Source: Bog-473 sp963817735 (GTDB taxonomy: Bacteria > Actinomycetota > Acidimicrobiia > Acidimicrobiales > RAAP-2). From it: 64,000 nucleotides of DNA. A program made the translations under genes and the position numbers. A model generated the notes under the pieces. That model saw only the letters and a program-made list of their open reading frames with translations. It was not told where the DNA came from and searched no databases. Shown here piece by piece: positions 1 to 10,493 of the stretch. Positions within the stretch are counted from its first letter, which is position 1, and each line of letters starts with the position of its first letter. The stretch covers positions 310,001-374,000 of the forward strand of contig CAWFPP010000009.1 of the NCBI GenBank assembly GCA_963817735.1. The letters are read 5' to 3'.

Positions 1-60
1 GTCGCCAGCGAAGGGAACTTCTGGCAGAAGCGCCTGGGACCCCGCCCGGTGACCGCCTGA
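1..60 (+). CDS. 3' end of an unidentified protein-coding gene
   Basis: Frame 1 is open from the window edge to a TGA at 58-60 and gives only about 19 residues, ending FWQKRLGPRPVTA. In several actinobacteria pheT lies upstream of argC, but this tail does not look like a PheT C-terminus to me. I do not recognise it. The evidence is the open frame running into the stop just before the arg promoter region. Confidence 0.4.
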   Translation, partial: VASEGNFWQKRLGPRPVTA

Positions 61-108
61 TCGCAACTCTCGGGTCGAGGGCAATCGTAGGGGACGTCAG
101 GTTCCGTC

Positions 109-138
109 AAGTATGAGTATGCAGAAGTATGTATACTT
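109..138 (+). promoter_or_regulatory. ArgR-box-like operator in front of argC
   Basis: The motif AAGTAT-GT-ATACTT at 125-138 is a palindrome with 6-base arms. A second AAGTATG copy starts 16 bases earlier, at 109. ArgR binds paired imperfect palindromes of this AT-rich kind, and argR is the sixth gene of this operon, so autoregulation by arginine is the natural reading. The palindrome ends six bases before the chosen argC ATG at 144 and would be disrupted if translation began at 129. No clear -35/-10 pair was assigned. Confidence 0.6.
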
Positions 139-143
139 ATGCG

Positions 144-1163
144 ATGAAGGCAGGCATCCTCGGAGCGTCGGGGTACACGGGCTCTGAGCTGCTGCGCCTG
201 CTCGCCGCTCACCCGGAGTTCGAGGTTGCCCTGGCCACAGCCCATTCCCACGCCGGTGAGGCGGTCGGCAACCACACCCCCTCCCTGGCCGCCGCCTACC
301 CCGGGTTGTCGTACGAGGAGAGCGATCCCGCCCGCTTCGATGGCCTCGACCTGGTCTTCTGCGGCCTGCCGCACGGGGAGTCCCAGCGGATCGTTCCCGA
401 GCTCCGTTCACGGGTGGGCCTCGTGGTCGACCTGGCTGCCGATTTCCGGCTGAAGGATGCCGCGCTCTATCCGCAGTGGTACGGCGAGGAGCACCGCGCG
501 CCGGAGTTCTTGGCCGAGGCCGTGTACGGGCTGCCCGAGCTGTTCCGCGAGGGCCTGGCCGGGGCGACGCTGGTCGCGGCGGCCGGGTGCTACCCGACGG
601 CGGCGGGACTTGCCCTGGCGCCCCTGGTGCGGACCGGCCTGGTGGAGTCCACCGGCATCGTCGTCGACGCCGCCTCGGGCGTCTCGGGCGCCGGCCGCGG
701 GCTCAAGGAGTCGCTGCACTTCGGCACGGTCGACGAGGACTTCAGCGCCTACGGACTGCTGACCCACCGTCATACGCCCGAGATGGAGCAGATCATCGGC
801 GGGGAGGTGCTGTTCACGCCGCACCTCGCCCCCATGACCCGCGGCATCCTCGCCACCTGTTACGCCCGGCCTGCCGTGGGCACCAATCCGACGACCGGCA
901 TCGTGATGGCTGCCTTGCACGACGCCTACGACGCCGAACCCTTCATCGTGGTGACCGACGACCCACCCTGCACCAAATCCACGGCGGGCTCCAACGCGGC
1001 CCACGTCACGGCGCGGGTCGATGCGCGCACGGGGTGGGTGCTCACCCTCTGCGCGCTCGACAACCTCGTGAAGGGTGCCTCCGGCCAGGCCATCCAGTGC
1101 GCGAACGCCGCGCTGGGCCTGCCCGAGACGACCGGTCTGCCGATGGCCGGGGTCTACCCGTGA
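144..1163 (+). CDS. argC: N-acetyl-gamma-glutamyl-phosphate reductase
   Basis: It reduces N-acetylglutamyl phosphate to the semialdehyde with NADPH, the third step of ornithine/arginine synthesis in the cytoplasm. The protein is 339 aa, a normal length. The N-terminal Rossmann motif GILGASGYTGSELLRLL is visible, and the catalytic cysteine lies in AAGCYPTA (Cys149). A second ATG lies 15 bases upstream at 129; I prefer 144 because family members begin directly with the nucleotide-binding strand and because 129 sits inside the operator palindrome. It is the first gene of the arg operon, and its TGA overlaps the argJ GTG. Confidence 0.95.
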   Translation: MKAGILGASGYTGSELLRLLAAHPEFEVALATAHSHAGEAVGNHTPSLAAAYPGLSYEESDPARFDGLDLVFCGLPHGESQRIVPELRSRVGLVVDLAADFRLKDAALYPQWYGEEHRAPEFLAEAVYGLPELFREGLAGATLVAAAGCYPTAAGLALAPLVRTGLVESTGIVVDAASGVSGAGRGLKESLHFGTVDEDFSAYGLLTHRHTPEMEQIIGGEVLFTPHLAPMTRGILATCYARPAVGTNPTTGIVMAALHDAYDAEPFIVVTDDPPCTKSTAGSNAAHVTARVDARTGWVLTLCALDNLVKGASGQAIQCANAALGLPETTGLPMAGVYP

Positions 1164-2329
1164 GCGTCAACGCACCGCAGGGTTTCGTGGCCGTCGGCGG
1201 GTACGCGGGCATCAAGGCCGCCAAGGCTCACGACGTCGCCGTCGTGGCCACCGCCGATGGCCGGGCCGTCCCTGCGGCGGGCGTCTTCACCTCCAACCTG
1301 GCGGCCGCCGCGCCGGTCCAGGTGAGCCGGTCCCACCTCGCCGCCACCGGGGGGAAGGCAGCGGGCGTGATCCTCACGTCGGGCAACGCCAACGCCGCCA
1401 CCGGCGTCCCGGGCCGCGAGGCCGCCGAGCGGCTGTGCACCGCCGTCGCCGGCGACATCGGTGCGACCGCCGAGGAGATCCTGATCTGCCAGACGGGCCT
1501 GATCGGCATCCCGTTCCCCATCGATCACGTCATCCCGGAGATCGAGCCGATCGTGATGGCGCGCACCGGCAGGGCCGAGTCGGCGGCCGAGGCGGCCAAG
1601 GCCATCATGACGACCGACACCAGGCCGAAGGAAGTGATCGTGGCGGGTGACGGGTTCACCGTGGGTGGCATGGCAAAGGGCGCCGCCATGCTGGCGCCGA
1701 ACATGGCCACCATGCTCGCCGTCTGCACGACCGACGCCGTCGTCGACCCGGCCACTCTGCAGGAGGCGCTGCGTGAGGCGGTGGCGGCCTCGTTCAACAC
1801 GATCACGGTGGACGGCTGCACCTCCACCAACGACACCGTCCTGGTGCTGGCGAACGGCCTCGGGGCGAGCCCGTCGCCGTCGGCCCTGACGGCCGCCTTG
1901 TTCGAAGCCTGCCGGTCTCTGGCCGAGCAGATGGTGGACGACGCGGAAGGGGCGACCAAGGTCGCGCACGTGCACGTCGTGGGCGCGGTGAGCGACGAGG
2001 CGGCGCACATTGCGGCGCGCAAGGTGGCCGACTCCATGCTCGTGCAGTGTTCGCTCTTCGGCGAGGACCCCTATTGGGGACGCATCATCTCCGAGCTCGG
2101 CTCGGCCGGGACGCCCTTCGACATCGACCGGGTGTTGCTGGCGTACGGCAGCACCGTGGTCTGTGCGGGCGGTGTCGGCGTGCCCCACGATGCGGCGGCG
2201 GTGGCCGCCCACATGGCGGGCCGCCACATCGTGCTCGAGTGCGACCTCGGGCTCGGCACGGGCGAGTCGGTGGTCCTAGGGACGGATCTCGGGTACGGCT
2301 ACATCGACGAGAACCGGACGACGTCGTGA
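1160..2329 (+). CDS. argJ: Bifunctional ornithine acetyltransferase / N-acetylglutamate synthase
   Basis: It transfers the acetyl group from N-acetylornithine to glutamate, closing the cyclic arginine pathway; many ArgJ enzymes also acetylate glutamate from acetyl-CoA. The protein is 389 aa. The autoproteolytic site is visible in KGAAMLAPNMATML, where the family is cut before the Thr (Thr184) to form alpha and beta subunits with that Thr as nucleophile. The GTG start overlaps the argC stop (GTGA). The same frame is open far upstream within argC, but that part is a G+C-driven shadow. The gene is followed by argB with a GTGA overlap. Confidence 0.95.
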   Translation: MSVNAPQGFVAVGGYAGIKAAKAHDVAVVATADGRAVPAAGVFTSNLAAAAPVQVSRSHLAATGGKAAGVILTSGNANAATGVPGREAAERLCTAVAGDIGATAEEILICQTGLIGIPFPIDHVIPEIEPIVMARTGRAESAAEAAKAIMTTDTRPKEVIVAGDGFTVGGMAKGAAMLAPNMATMLAVCTTDAVVDPATLQEALREAVAASFNTITVDGCTSTNDTVLVLANGLGASPSPSALTAALFEACRSLAEQMVDDAEGATKVAHVHVVGAVSDEAAHIAARKVADSMLVQCSLFGEDPYWGRIISELGSAGTPFDIDRVLLAYGSTVVCAGGVGVPHDAAAVAAHMAGRHIVLECDLGLGTGESVVLGTDLGYGYIDENRTTS

Positions 2330-3256
2330 CGGCACGCGAGGCCCCCATCGTCCCACCCAAGGTCACCCGCGCCCAGAAGGCGGCGGCGGCCAGGACGGCA
2401 TCTGTGCTCGTGGAGGCGCTGCCGTACATCCAGGCGCTTCTGGGAGAAGATCGTCGTCGTCAAGTACGGCGGCAACGCGCTGCATGTGGCGGACGGCCAG
2501 GACGCGGAGAATCCCGGTGACGCGCTGGCCTCGTTCGCCGAGGACGTGGTGCTCATGCGCGCCGTCGGCATGCTCCCGGTAGTGGTGCACGGTGGCGGTC
2601 CGCAGATCGGCGCGCTGATGGCGCGGCTCGGCAAGGAGACCGAGTTCCGTAACGGGCTGCGGGTCACCGACGCCGACACGCTCGACATCGCCCGCATGGT
2701 GCTGGTCGGCAAGGTCAATCGCGACATCGTGTCGGCCATCAACGTGCACGGTCCCATCGCCGTCGGGGTGTCCGGCGAGGACGCCAATCTCATCACGGCT
2801 GCGCCGCACCATGCCGACCTCGGTTTCGTCGGCAACGTGTCGGACGTCGATCCCGCCATGCTCGAAAGGCTGCTCGCCCAAGGGCTGATCCCCGTCGTCG
2901 CCACCATCGGGACCGACGAGTCCGGTCAGGCCTACAACATCAACGCCGACACGGTGGCGGGCGCGCTGGCAGAAGCGCTGCTGGCTGCGAAGCTCATCTT
3001 CCTGACCGATATCGAGGGGCTCAGGGTCGTGGCCGACGACCCGGAGACGGTGATCCGGCAGGTGTCCCCCGACGTGATCGACGAGATCGTGCGCGACGGG
3101 GGAGTGCAGGGCGGCATGATCCCCAAGGTCGAGGCGTGTGCCAGCGCCGTGCGGGCCGGAGTCGGCCAGGCGCACATCCTCGACGGGCGCGTCCCCCACG
3201 CGTTGCTGCTCGAGCTGTTCACCGACTCAGGCGTCGGGACGATGGTGCGGCCGTGA
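2326..3256 (+). pseudogene. argB: Acetylglutamate kinase with a one-base frameshift near codon 37
   Basis: It would phosphorylate N-acetylglutamate, the arginine-feedback-regulated step. Translation from GTG 2326 (overlapping the argJ stop) gives the expected N-terminus ending VLVEALPYIQA. The frame must then move by +1 at about 2437 to continue FWEKIVVVKYGGNALH, the ATP-binding motif, and the rest of the kinase to 3256. There is one extra C in GCG-C-TTC-TGG relative to the expected codons. Unshifted, the frame stops at 2518-2520 after 64 codons. The downstream frame is open from 2330 but has no ATG, GTG or TTG before the KYGGN motif. The rest of the domain looks intact. Possible causes are a sequencing or assembly error, a recent mutation, or a recoding event at CUU-C. 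Confidence 0.85.
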
Positions 3257-4476
3257 GCGAACCCGACGTCGTGGCCGCTGCCCCTTCCGAGCGCTCGTCC
3301 CTCATGCGCACGTACGCCGAGCCGCCCGCCACGTTCGTGCGGGGCCAGGGCACGTTGCTCTTCGATGCCGAAGGCACCGAGTACCTCGACTTCATCACCG
3401 GCCTGGCCGTGGTGTCGCTGGGCCACGCCCACCCTGCGGTAGCCGACGCGGTGGCGGAACAAGCGCGGACGCTCAGTCATGTGTCGAACCTCTACGGCAA
3501 CACGCTGGCCCCCGAGGTCGCCCGCACCATCGACCGTCTGGTCAACGGCGGCACCGGCCAGGCCGGCGGACAGGTCTTCTTCGCCAACTCGGGAGCCGAG
3601 GCCAACGAGTGCGCCTTGAAGCTGGCCCGGCGCTGGGCCGGGCCCGGTCGCCATGTGGTGATCAGCGCCGACAATGCCTTCCACGGCCGCACACTGGCCA
3701 CGCTGACCGCCACCGGCCAGCCGGAGAAGCAGGCACCATTCCTTCCGCTGCCCGAGGGGTTCGTGCACGTCCCCTACGACGACGTCCCCGCGCTCGACAA
3801 GGCGCTGGACCGGGACACGGTGGCGGCTGTGCTCATGGAGCCGCTGCAGGGCGAGGGCGGCGTCGTGGTCCCGAGTTCGGACTACCTCGGAGCTGTGCGG
3901 TCGTTGTGCACCGAGCGCAACGCGCTGCTCATGCTCGACGAGGTCCAGACCGGCCTCGGCCGTACGGGGCACTGGTTCGCCTTCCAGGCCCAGGGCCTGG
4001 AGCCAGATGTGGTGACGATGGCCAAGGCGCTCGGGAACGGCATGCCGGTGGGGGCGTGCTGGGCCCGGGCCGAGGTGGCGGCGGCGTTCGGGCCGGGCGA
4101 CCACGGCTCGACCTTCGGCGGCCAGCCGCTGGCCCTGGCCGCCGTCAAGGCCACGCTCGCCGTCATGGAGTCCGAGGACGTCTGCCGCCGCGCCCGCGAG
4201 CGTGGGGACCAACTCGGCGCCGGGCTGGTCCGGCTGCCCGGTGTCGTCTCGGTACGCGGGGCCGGCCTGCTGCTGGCGGCCCAGCTCGACGCCCCGGTGG
4301 CCAAGGAGGCGGCGGCGTGGGCGCTGGCCCACGGCCTGCTGGTCAACCCGGTGCGGCCCGACGCCATCCGCGTGGCACCGCCGCTCCTGGTCCGCGAGGA
4401 CGAGGTCGACGCCGCGTTGGGGATCCTCGGCGGGGCGTTGACGGCGGTGCGGTCCGGCTCCGGCGGGACCCGGTAG
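3253..4476 (+). CDS. argD: Acetylornithine aminotransferase
   Basis: A PLP-dependent class III aminotransferase that converts N-acetylglutamate semialdehyde to N-acetylornithine using glutamate. It is 407 aa from GTG 3253, which overlaps the argB TGA. Visible family motifs are FANSGAEANECALKLAR (phosphate/substrate region), AFHGRTLATL, LLMLDEVQTGLGRTG (the PLP-contacting Asp) and VVTMAKALGNGMPVGA with the Schiff-base lysine (Lys258). The position between argB and argF supports ArgD over other omega-aminotransferases of the same fold. Confidence 0.94.
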   Translation: MSEPDVVAAAPSERSSLMRTYAEPPATFVRGQGTLLFDAEGTEYLDFITGLAVVSLGHAHPAVADAVAEQARTLSHVSNLYGNTLAPEVARTIDRLVNGGTGQAGGQVFFANSGAEANECALKLARRWAGPGRHVVISADNAFHGRTLATLTATGQPEKQAPFLPLPEGFVHVPYDDVPALDKALDRDTVAAVLMEPLQGEGGVVVPSSDYLGAVRSLCTERNALLMLDEVQTGLGRTGHWFAFQAQGLEPDVVTMAKALGNGMPVGACWARAEVAAAFGPGDHGSTFGGQPLALAAVKATLAVMESEDVCRRARERGDQLGAGLVRLPGVVSVRGAGLLLAAQLDAPVAKEAAAWALAHGLLVNPVRPDAIRVAPPLLVREDEVDAALGILGGALTAVRSGSGGTR

Positions 4477-4490
4477 GGGAGCCGGCGACC

Positions 4491-5420
4491 GTGACGCGCA
4501 GCTTCTTCGACATCGACGACCTCGACCCCGACACCTGGGAGCATCTCCTGCAGCTCGCGCTGACCCCGTCGGCCGATCCACCGCTGGCGGGCCAGGGCGT
4601 GGCGCTGCTCTTCCAGAAGCCGTCGGCCCGGACCCGCAACGCCACCGAAATGGCGGTGGTCGACCTGGGTGGCCATCCCGTGTACATCCAGGGGACCGAG
4701 GTGGGCCTCGATGAGCGGGAGACCGCGGAGGACGTGGCCCGCACGCTCGCCTGCTACCACCGCGTCCTGTGTGCCCGGGTGTTCGAGCACTCCATGCTGG
4801 TGCGGATGGCGGGCGCGCTGCAGCGGAGCGGTTTCGAGGTCCCGGTGGTGAATCTGCTCTGCGATACCGCTCACCCGTGCCAGGTGGTGGCCGACGTCCT
4901 GACCATGCGCGAGGCGCTGGGCCCGCTGGCCGGCCGCACGCTGACCTACGTCGGCGACGCCAACAACATGGCGCGCTCGCTGGCCAAGGGTGGGCTGCTC
5001 GAGGGCATGCAGGTCCGCTTTGCCACCCCGGCGGGCTACACCTTCTCCGGCGCCGAGTTGGCCGAGCTGCAGGCCTTCGGGGATCGCGTGGGACGGGGCG
5101 GCACCGTGCAGGTGACCGACGACCCGGGCCGGGCGGCCAAGGACGCCGACGTCCTCTACACCGACGTCTGGACGAGCATGGGCCAGGAGGAGGAGCGGGC
5201 CGCCCGCCTGGACGCCTTCGCCGGCTTCACCGTCGACCGGGACCTTGTCGGGCAGGCGGCGTCCGATGCCGTCGTCCTGCACTGCCTGCCGGCACACCGC
5301 GGCGAGGAGATCGCCGACGACGTGCTCGAGGGACCCCGCTCGTTGGTCTGGCGGCAGGCGGCCCACCGGCGGACGGCCATGCGGGGCGTGCTGGCCTGGG
5401 TCGTGGAGGAGTCGCCGTGA
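4491..5420 (+). CDS. argF: Ornithine carbamoyltransferase
   Basis: It makes citrulline from ornithine and carbamoyl phosphate. The protein is 309 aa from GTG 4491, 14 bases after argD. The carbamoyl-phosphate loop reads FQKPSARTRNA (S-x-R-T-R), followed by DTAHPCQVVAD (HPxQ) and the ornithine-binding HCLPAHRGEE; all three match the OTC family rather than aspartate or putrescine transcarbamylases. The TGA overlaps the argR GTG. Confidence 0.95.
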   Translation: MTRSFFDIDDLDPDTWEHLLQLALTPSADPPLAGQGVALLFQKPSARTRNATEMAVVDLGGHPVYIQGTEVGLDERETAEDVARTLACYHRVLCARVFEHSMLVRMAGALQRSGFEVPVVNLLCDTAHPCQVVADVLTMREALGPLAGRTLTYVGDANNMARSLAKGGLLEGMQVRFATPAGYTFSGAELAELQAFGDRVGRGGTVQVTDDPGRAAKDADVLYTDVWTSMGQEEERAARLDAFAGFTVDRDLVGQAASDAVVLHCLPAHRGEEIADDVLEGPRSLVWRQAAHRRTAMRGVLAWVVEESP

Positions 5421-5944
5421 GCGGGCAGGCGCCGAGCCGGCTGACGAAGAACCAGCGCCAGCACCGCATCACCAAGCTCCTCGAGACCCAACCGGTCACG
5501 AGCCAGGCGCAGCTGGTGGCCCTGCTTGGAGAACAGGGGATCGAGGCGACCCAGACCACGGTGTCACGTGACCTCGAGGATCTCGGCGCGGTGAAGGTGC
5601 GCCTGCCCGGGGGTGAGACGGCCTACGCGCTGCCCGAGCTCCCGGCGCAGCAGATCGCGCCGGAGGACCACCTGCGGCGCGTGCTCGGCGAATGGGTCGT
5701 GGAAGTGGCCCACTCGGGAAACCTCGTGGTCCTGCGCACGCCGCCCGGTTCGGCCCACGTGGTCGGCTCTGCGCTCGATCGCAGCGGGCTGGAAGAGGTC
5801 GTGGGCACCGTGGCGGGCGACGACACGGTCCTGGTCGTCGTCGAGGAGAGGTTCGGCGGGGCTCCGATGGCGGATCGCCTGCGCGACGTCGCCGGCATCG
5901 TCGACAGCACCAGGTTCAAAGTGAACGGGAAGGATGAGGACTGA
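5417..5944 (+). CDS. argR: Arginine repressor
   Basis: A transcriptional repressor that binds arginine and forms hexamers. The protein is 175 aa. The N-terminal winged helix is visible in KNQRQHRITKLLETQ ... TQTTVSRDLEDLGAVKVR, with the SRDL recognition segment typical of ArgR. The C-terminal oligomerisation/arginine-binding domain includes GTVAGDDTVLVV, where the family keeps the GTxAGDDT ligand motif. It sits within the operon it probably represses, and an ArgR-box-like palindrome precedes argC. It overlaps argF by 4 bases and ends 2 bases before argG. Confidence 0.95.
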   Translation: MSGQAPSRLTKNQRQHRITKLLETQPVTSQAQLVALLGEQGIEATQTTVSRDLEDLGAVKVRLPGGETAYALPELPAQQIAPEDHLRRVLGEWVVEVAHSGNLVVLRTPPGSAHVVGSALDRSGLEEVVGTVAGDDTVLVVVEERFGGAPMADRLRDVAGIVDSTRFKVNGKDED

Positions 5945-5946
5945 AC

Positions 5947-7208
5947 ATGCCTGATCGGGTGGTACTGGCCTACAGCGGAGGACTCGACACGTCGGTGGCC
6001 GTGCGCTGGCTCATTGAGAACGAAGGCGTGGAGGTGGTGGCCGTGGCCGTGGACGTCGGGCAGTCGGCCGACCGCGGCGGCGAGGACTGGGACGCCATCC
6101 GGGCCCGGGCCCTGGCCGCCGGGGCGGTCGAGGCCGTAGTGGTCGACGCCCGCCACGAGATGGCCGAGCAGTTCTGCGTGCCGGCCCTGCAGGCCAACGC
6201 GCGCTACGAAGGCAAGTATCCGCTGGTGTCGGCCCTGTCTCGGCCGGTGATCGTCCGCCACCTGGTCTCCCAGGCGCGCCTGCACGGGGCCACCGCGGTG
6301 GCGCACGGGTGCACGGGCAAGGGCAACGACCAGGTGCGCTTCGAGGTCGGGGTGCGCGCCCTGGCGCCGGACCTCGGCATCTACGCCCCGGCCCGGGTCT
6401 GGGGCCTCACGCGCGAAGACTGCGTCGAGCTGGCCGCCAAGTGGGACATTCCCATCACCGTCACGAAGGAGAAGCTGTACTCCATCGACGACAACCTGTG
6501 GGGCAAGGCCATCGAGTGCGGGGCGATCGAGGATCCCTGGGCGCCCGCCCCCGACGACGTCTACACGTTGACGCGGGTGAGCGAGAGCGATCCCGTCGAG
6601 GTCATAGTGGGCTTCGAGTCCGGTGTGCCGGTCAGCCTGGACGGTACGGCCTTGGGTCCGTACCACCTGATTGCCCGCCTGGGCCAGATGGCGGGCAGTC
6701 GCGGTTTCGGGCGTCTCGACATGATCGAGAACCGCCGCGTCGGCATCAAGAGCCGTGAGGTCTACGAGTGCCCGGCCGCCCTCGCCCTGATACTGGCGCA
6801 CGCCGACCTCGAGGACCTCACCCTGGAGCGGGACGTGCACCACGAGAAGGCCCGCCTCGAGCCGCGCTGGGCCGAGCTCGTCTACGACGGACTGTGGTAC
6901 TCGCCCCTGCGCTCCGCGTTGCAGGCCTTCATCACGGAGAGTCAGCGTCACGTGACGGGTGAGGTGCGGCTCCGCTTCGCCTCGCCGGGCACCTGTGCGG
7001 TGGTGGGTCGGCGCAGCCCGGTCGCGCTCTACGATCACGACCTGGCGACCTACGATGCGTCGGACAGTTTCCGGCACGCGGACGCCGAGGGATTTGTCCG
7101 GTTGTGGGGCCTCGGGGTCGCCACGTGGTCGGCCCGCCAAGGGCCGGGTGCGCAGACGGGCGTCGAGGCGCCACCGCCTGCAGAGGCGGGAGAAGTCAGG
7201 GGAGAGCA

Positions 7209-7212
<4 letters not shown>
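5947..7212 (+). CDS. argG: Argininosuccinate synthase
   Basis: It joins citrulline and aspartate with ATP to make argininosuccinate. The protein is 421 aa. The PP-loop ATP site AYSGGLDTSVAVRWL is at the N-terminus, and the family signatures AHGCTGKGNDQVRFE and SIDDNLWGKAIECG are present. The ATG follows a purine-rich AAGGATGAGG Shine-Dalgarno stretch. The last 30 or so residues are an Ala/Pro/Gly-rich tail beyond the usual end. The stop overlaps the argH TTG. Confidence 0.95.
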
Positions 7213-8612
<1,400 letters not shown>

Positions 8613-8902
8613 CCATCGCTTCACCGCGTGGACCGGCCAGGGTGGTTGATGTGTCAATCACGCGGCCCACCCCCCATGTCAAGTAACGCGCAGGTGAACG
8701 CAACATAAAGATCCCCACAAACTGTTGTGCCGGCCCGGCCCAGGGTGAAGGCTGTAGCTATCGGCACAACGACGACGATCCCCGAATCGACGAAGTGCGC
8801 TGGCATCCGCCTCCGAGGGTCTGAGGGGGGAGGCGGACCCGGTATCGAGTCGCGGGTCTCAGTCGGGTCCACAGGAAGCCCTCACCACGTGGAGAAGCGC
8901 AC
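8613..8902. other. Intergenic region after the arg operon with a 9-bp hairpin
   Basis: No reading frame here looks coding. The clearest structure is an inverted repeat with arms TCCGCCTCC (8806-8814) and GGAGGCGGA (8829-8837) and a 14-nt loop. There is no T-run after it, so it is not a textbook terminator; it may be a leader structure for the following acyltransferase gene. An AT-richer patch (AACATAAAGATC, around 8701-8712) could hold a promoter, but I could not assign hexamers. Confidence 0.35.
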
Positions 8903-10405
8903 ATGCAGCGGATGACCGGCATCGACCCGATGTTCATCTACTCCGACACCCCGGAGACACCGATGGAGATCGCCTACGCCTGCCTCTTCGATCCGGACTC
9001 GCTTCCCGGTGGGTACAGCTTCGAACGCGTCACCGGCGTCCTGCAGACGCGGATCCCGACCCTGGGACCGTTCCGCCGCCGGCTCATGCCCGTCCCGCTC
9101 GGGTTGGACCACCCGCGTTGGGTGGACGATCCGGATTTCGACCTGGCCAACCATCTGCACCGCGTCGCCCTTCCGGCACCGGGTGGTGACGCGGAGTTCC
9201 GGGCCAAGGTCGCCCACGTGATGGGGCGCCCTCTCATGCCCGAGCAGCCACCGTGGGAGATGCACGTGGTGGAGGGGATGGCGGACGGCCGCGTCGGGCT
9301 GATCGCCAAAGTGCACCACTCGGTCATCGACGGCGTCGCCGGGGCCGAGATGCTGGCCAAGCTCCTCGACCTGACGCCCGAGGGCAGCGCGGTCACCGAA
9401 CCCTGCCCGCCGTGGGTCCCGCCCCGGCTGCCCTCGCAGGCGCAGCTGATGACCGATGCGCTGCCGACCTTCATGCGGAGCCCCCTGCGCGGTCTGCGCG
9501 CGGCGCGGGAGGTGGGCCGTACCGCGGTGCGGCTGGCCCGCTGCGCGGTCGACGACCGCCTCGGTCCGGTGTCGATCCCCCTGGGAGCGCCCGACACGTT
9601 CGAGTCGCCGGTGGGCGCCGACCGGGCGGTGTCGTTCGCCGAGTTGGACATGGCAAAGGTCCGCGCGATCAAGAACCGCTTCGGATCCACCATCAACGAC
9701 GTCGTCCTCGCCGTCTGCTCGGGGGCGCTGCGCTCCCACTTGGCCGCGCACGATCAGGACGTCGAGAGCCCGCTGGTGGCCGTCGTGCCGGTCTCGGTGC
9801 GCCGCGACACGGAGGCGGCGGCACTGGGCAACCACCTCTCGGCCATGTTCGTGCCGCTCTCGAACGACAAGAAGACGCCGCTGGAGCGGCTGCGCACGGT
9901 GACGGCGGCGAGCGCCTCGTGCAAGGGACAGGAGCGCGCCGTCGGCTACGGCCCCATGGCGACCCGGCTGACCGAGGCCGTCCCGCCGGCCGTGAGCAAG
10001 CCGATGATTCAGCTCGGGGTCCGATCGGGCGTGCTGCGCAAGTTGCGCCCCGGGAACCTCATGATCTCCAACGTGCCCGGTCCTGACTTCCCGCTGTACT
10101 TCGCCGGCATGGAACTGCGGGCCGTCTACCCGCTGGGGCCCGTGATCGACGGTGTCGCGCTCAACATCACGGTGCAGAGCTACCGCGAGTCGCTCTTCGT
10201 CGGCATCAACGCCTGCGCCACGGCCGTGCCCGACCTGGCGGGCCTGACCCGGGCCATGGTGGACGAGCTGGCCCTGCTGTGCCGGATGGCGGCCGGAGCG
10301 GGGGAGCCACACCGGGTCTCGCGTGCCCGTCTGGCCACCGGCTCGCACGGCTCGGGGTCGACGCCGGGCGCCCTGCGCCGGGTTGGTACACCGACACCGA
10401 TCTGA
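8903..10405 (+). CDS. Wax ester synthase / diacylglycerol acyltransferase (WS/DGAT family)
   Basis: A membrane-associated acyltransferase that uses acyl-CoA with diacylglycerol or fatty alcohols to make triacylglycerol or wax esters as storage lipid. The protein is 500 aa. The catalytic HHxxxDG motif is seen in KVHHSVIDGVAG (about residues 139-145). Family features include the N-terminal RMTGIDPMFIYSDTPETPMEIA, the PLW-like PWEMHVVEG and the late NLMISNVPGPDFPLYFAG. The ATG at 8903 follows TGGAGAAG. Many actinobacteria carry several such genes, so the substrate cannot be assigned. The C-terminal 30 residues look unconserved. Confidence 0.88.
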   Translation: MQRMTGIDPMFIYSDTPETPMEIAYACLFDPDSLPGGYSFERVTGVLQTRIPTLGPFRRRLMPVPLGLDHPRWVDDPDFDLANHLHRVALPAPGGDAEFRAKVAHVMGRPLMPEQPPWEMHVVEGMADGRVGLIAKVHHSVIDGVAGAEMLAKLLDLTPEGSAVTEPCPPWVPPRLPSQAQLMTDALPTFMRSPLRGLRAAREVGRTAVRLARCAVDDRLGPVSIPLGAPDTFESPVGADRAVSFAELDMAKVRAIKNRFGSTINDVVLAVCSGALRSHLAAHDQDVESPLVAVVPVSVRRDTEAAALGNHLSAMFVPLSNDKKTPLERLRTVTAASASCKGQERAVGYGPMATRLTEAVPPAVSKPMIQLGVRSGVLRKLRPGNLMISNVPGPDFPLYFAGMELRAVYPLGPVIDGVALNITVQSYRESLFVGINACATAVPDLAGLTRAMVDELALLCRMAAGAGEPHRVSRARLATGSHGSGSTPGALRRVGTPTPI

Positions 10406-10493
10406 CCGCCGCCGATCGCCACACCGCTGCACCGCCGATGGCGCGTGCGGGCGGGGGTGGCGCGGCGCCATTCCGGTGCGCCAGGGTGGCGCA

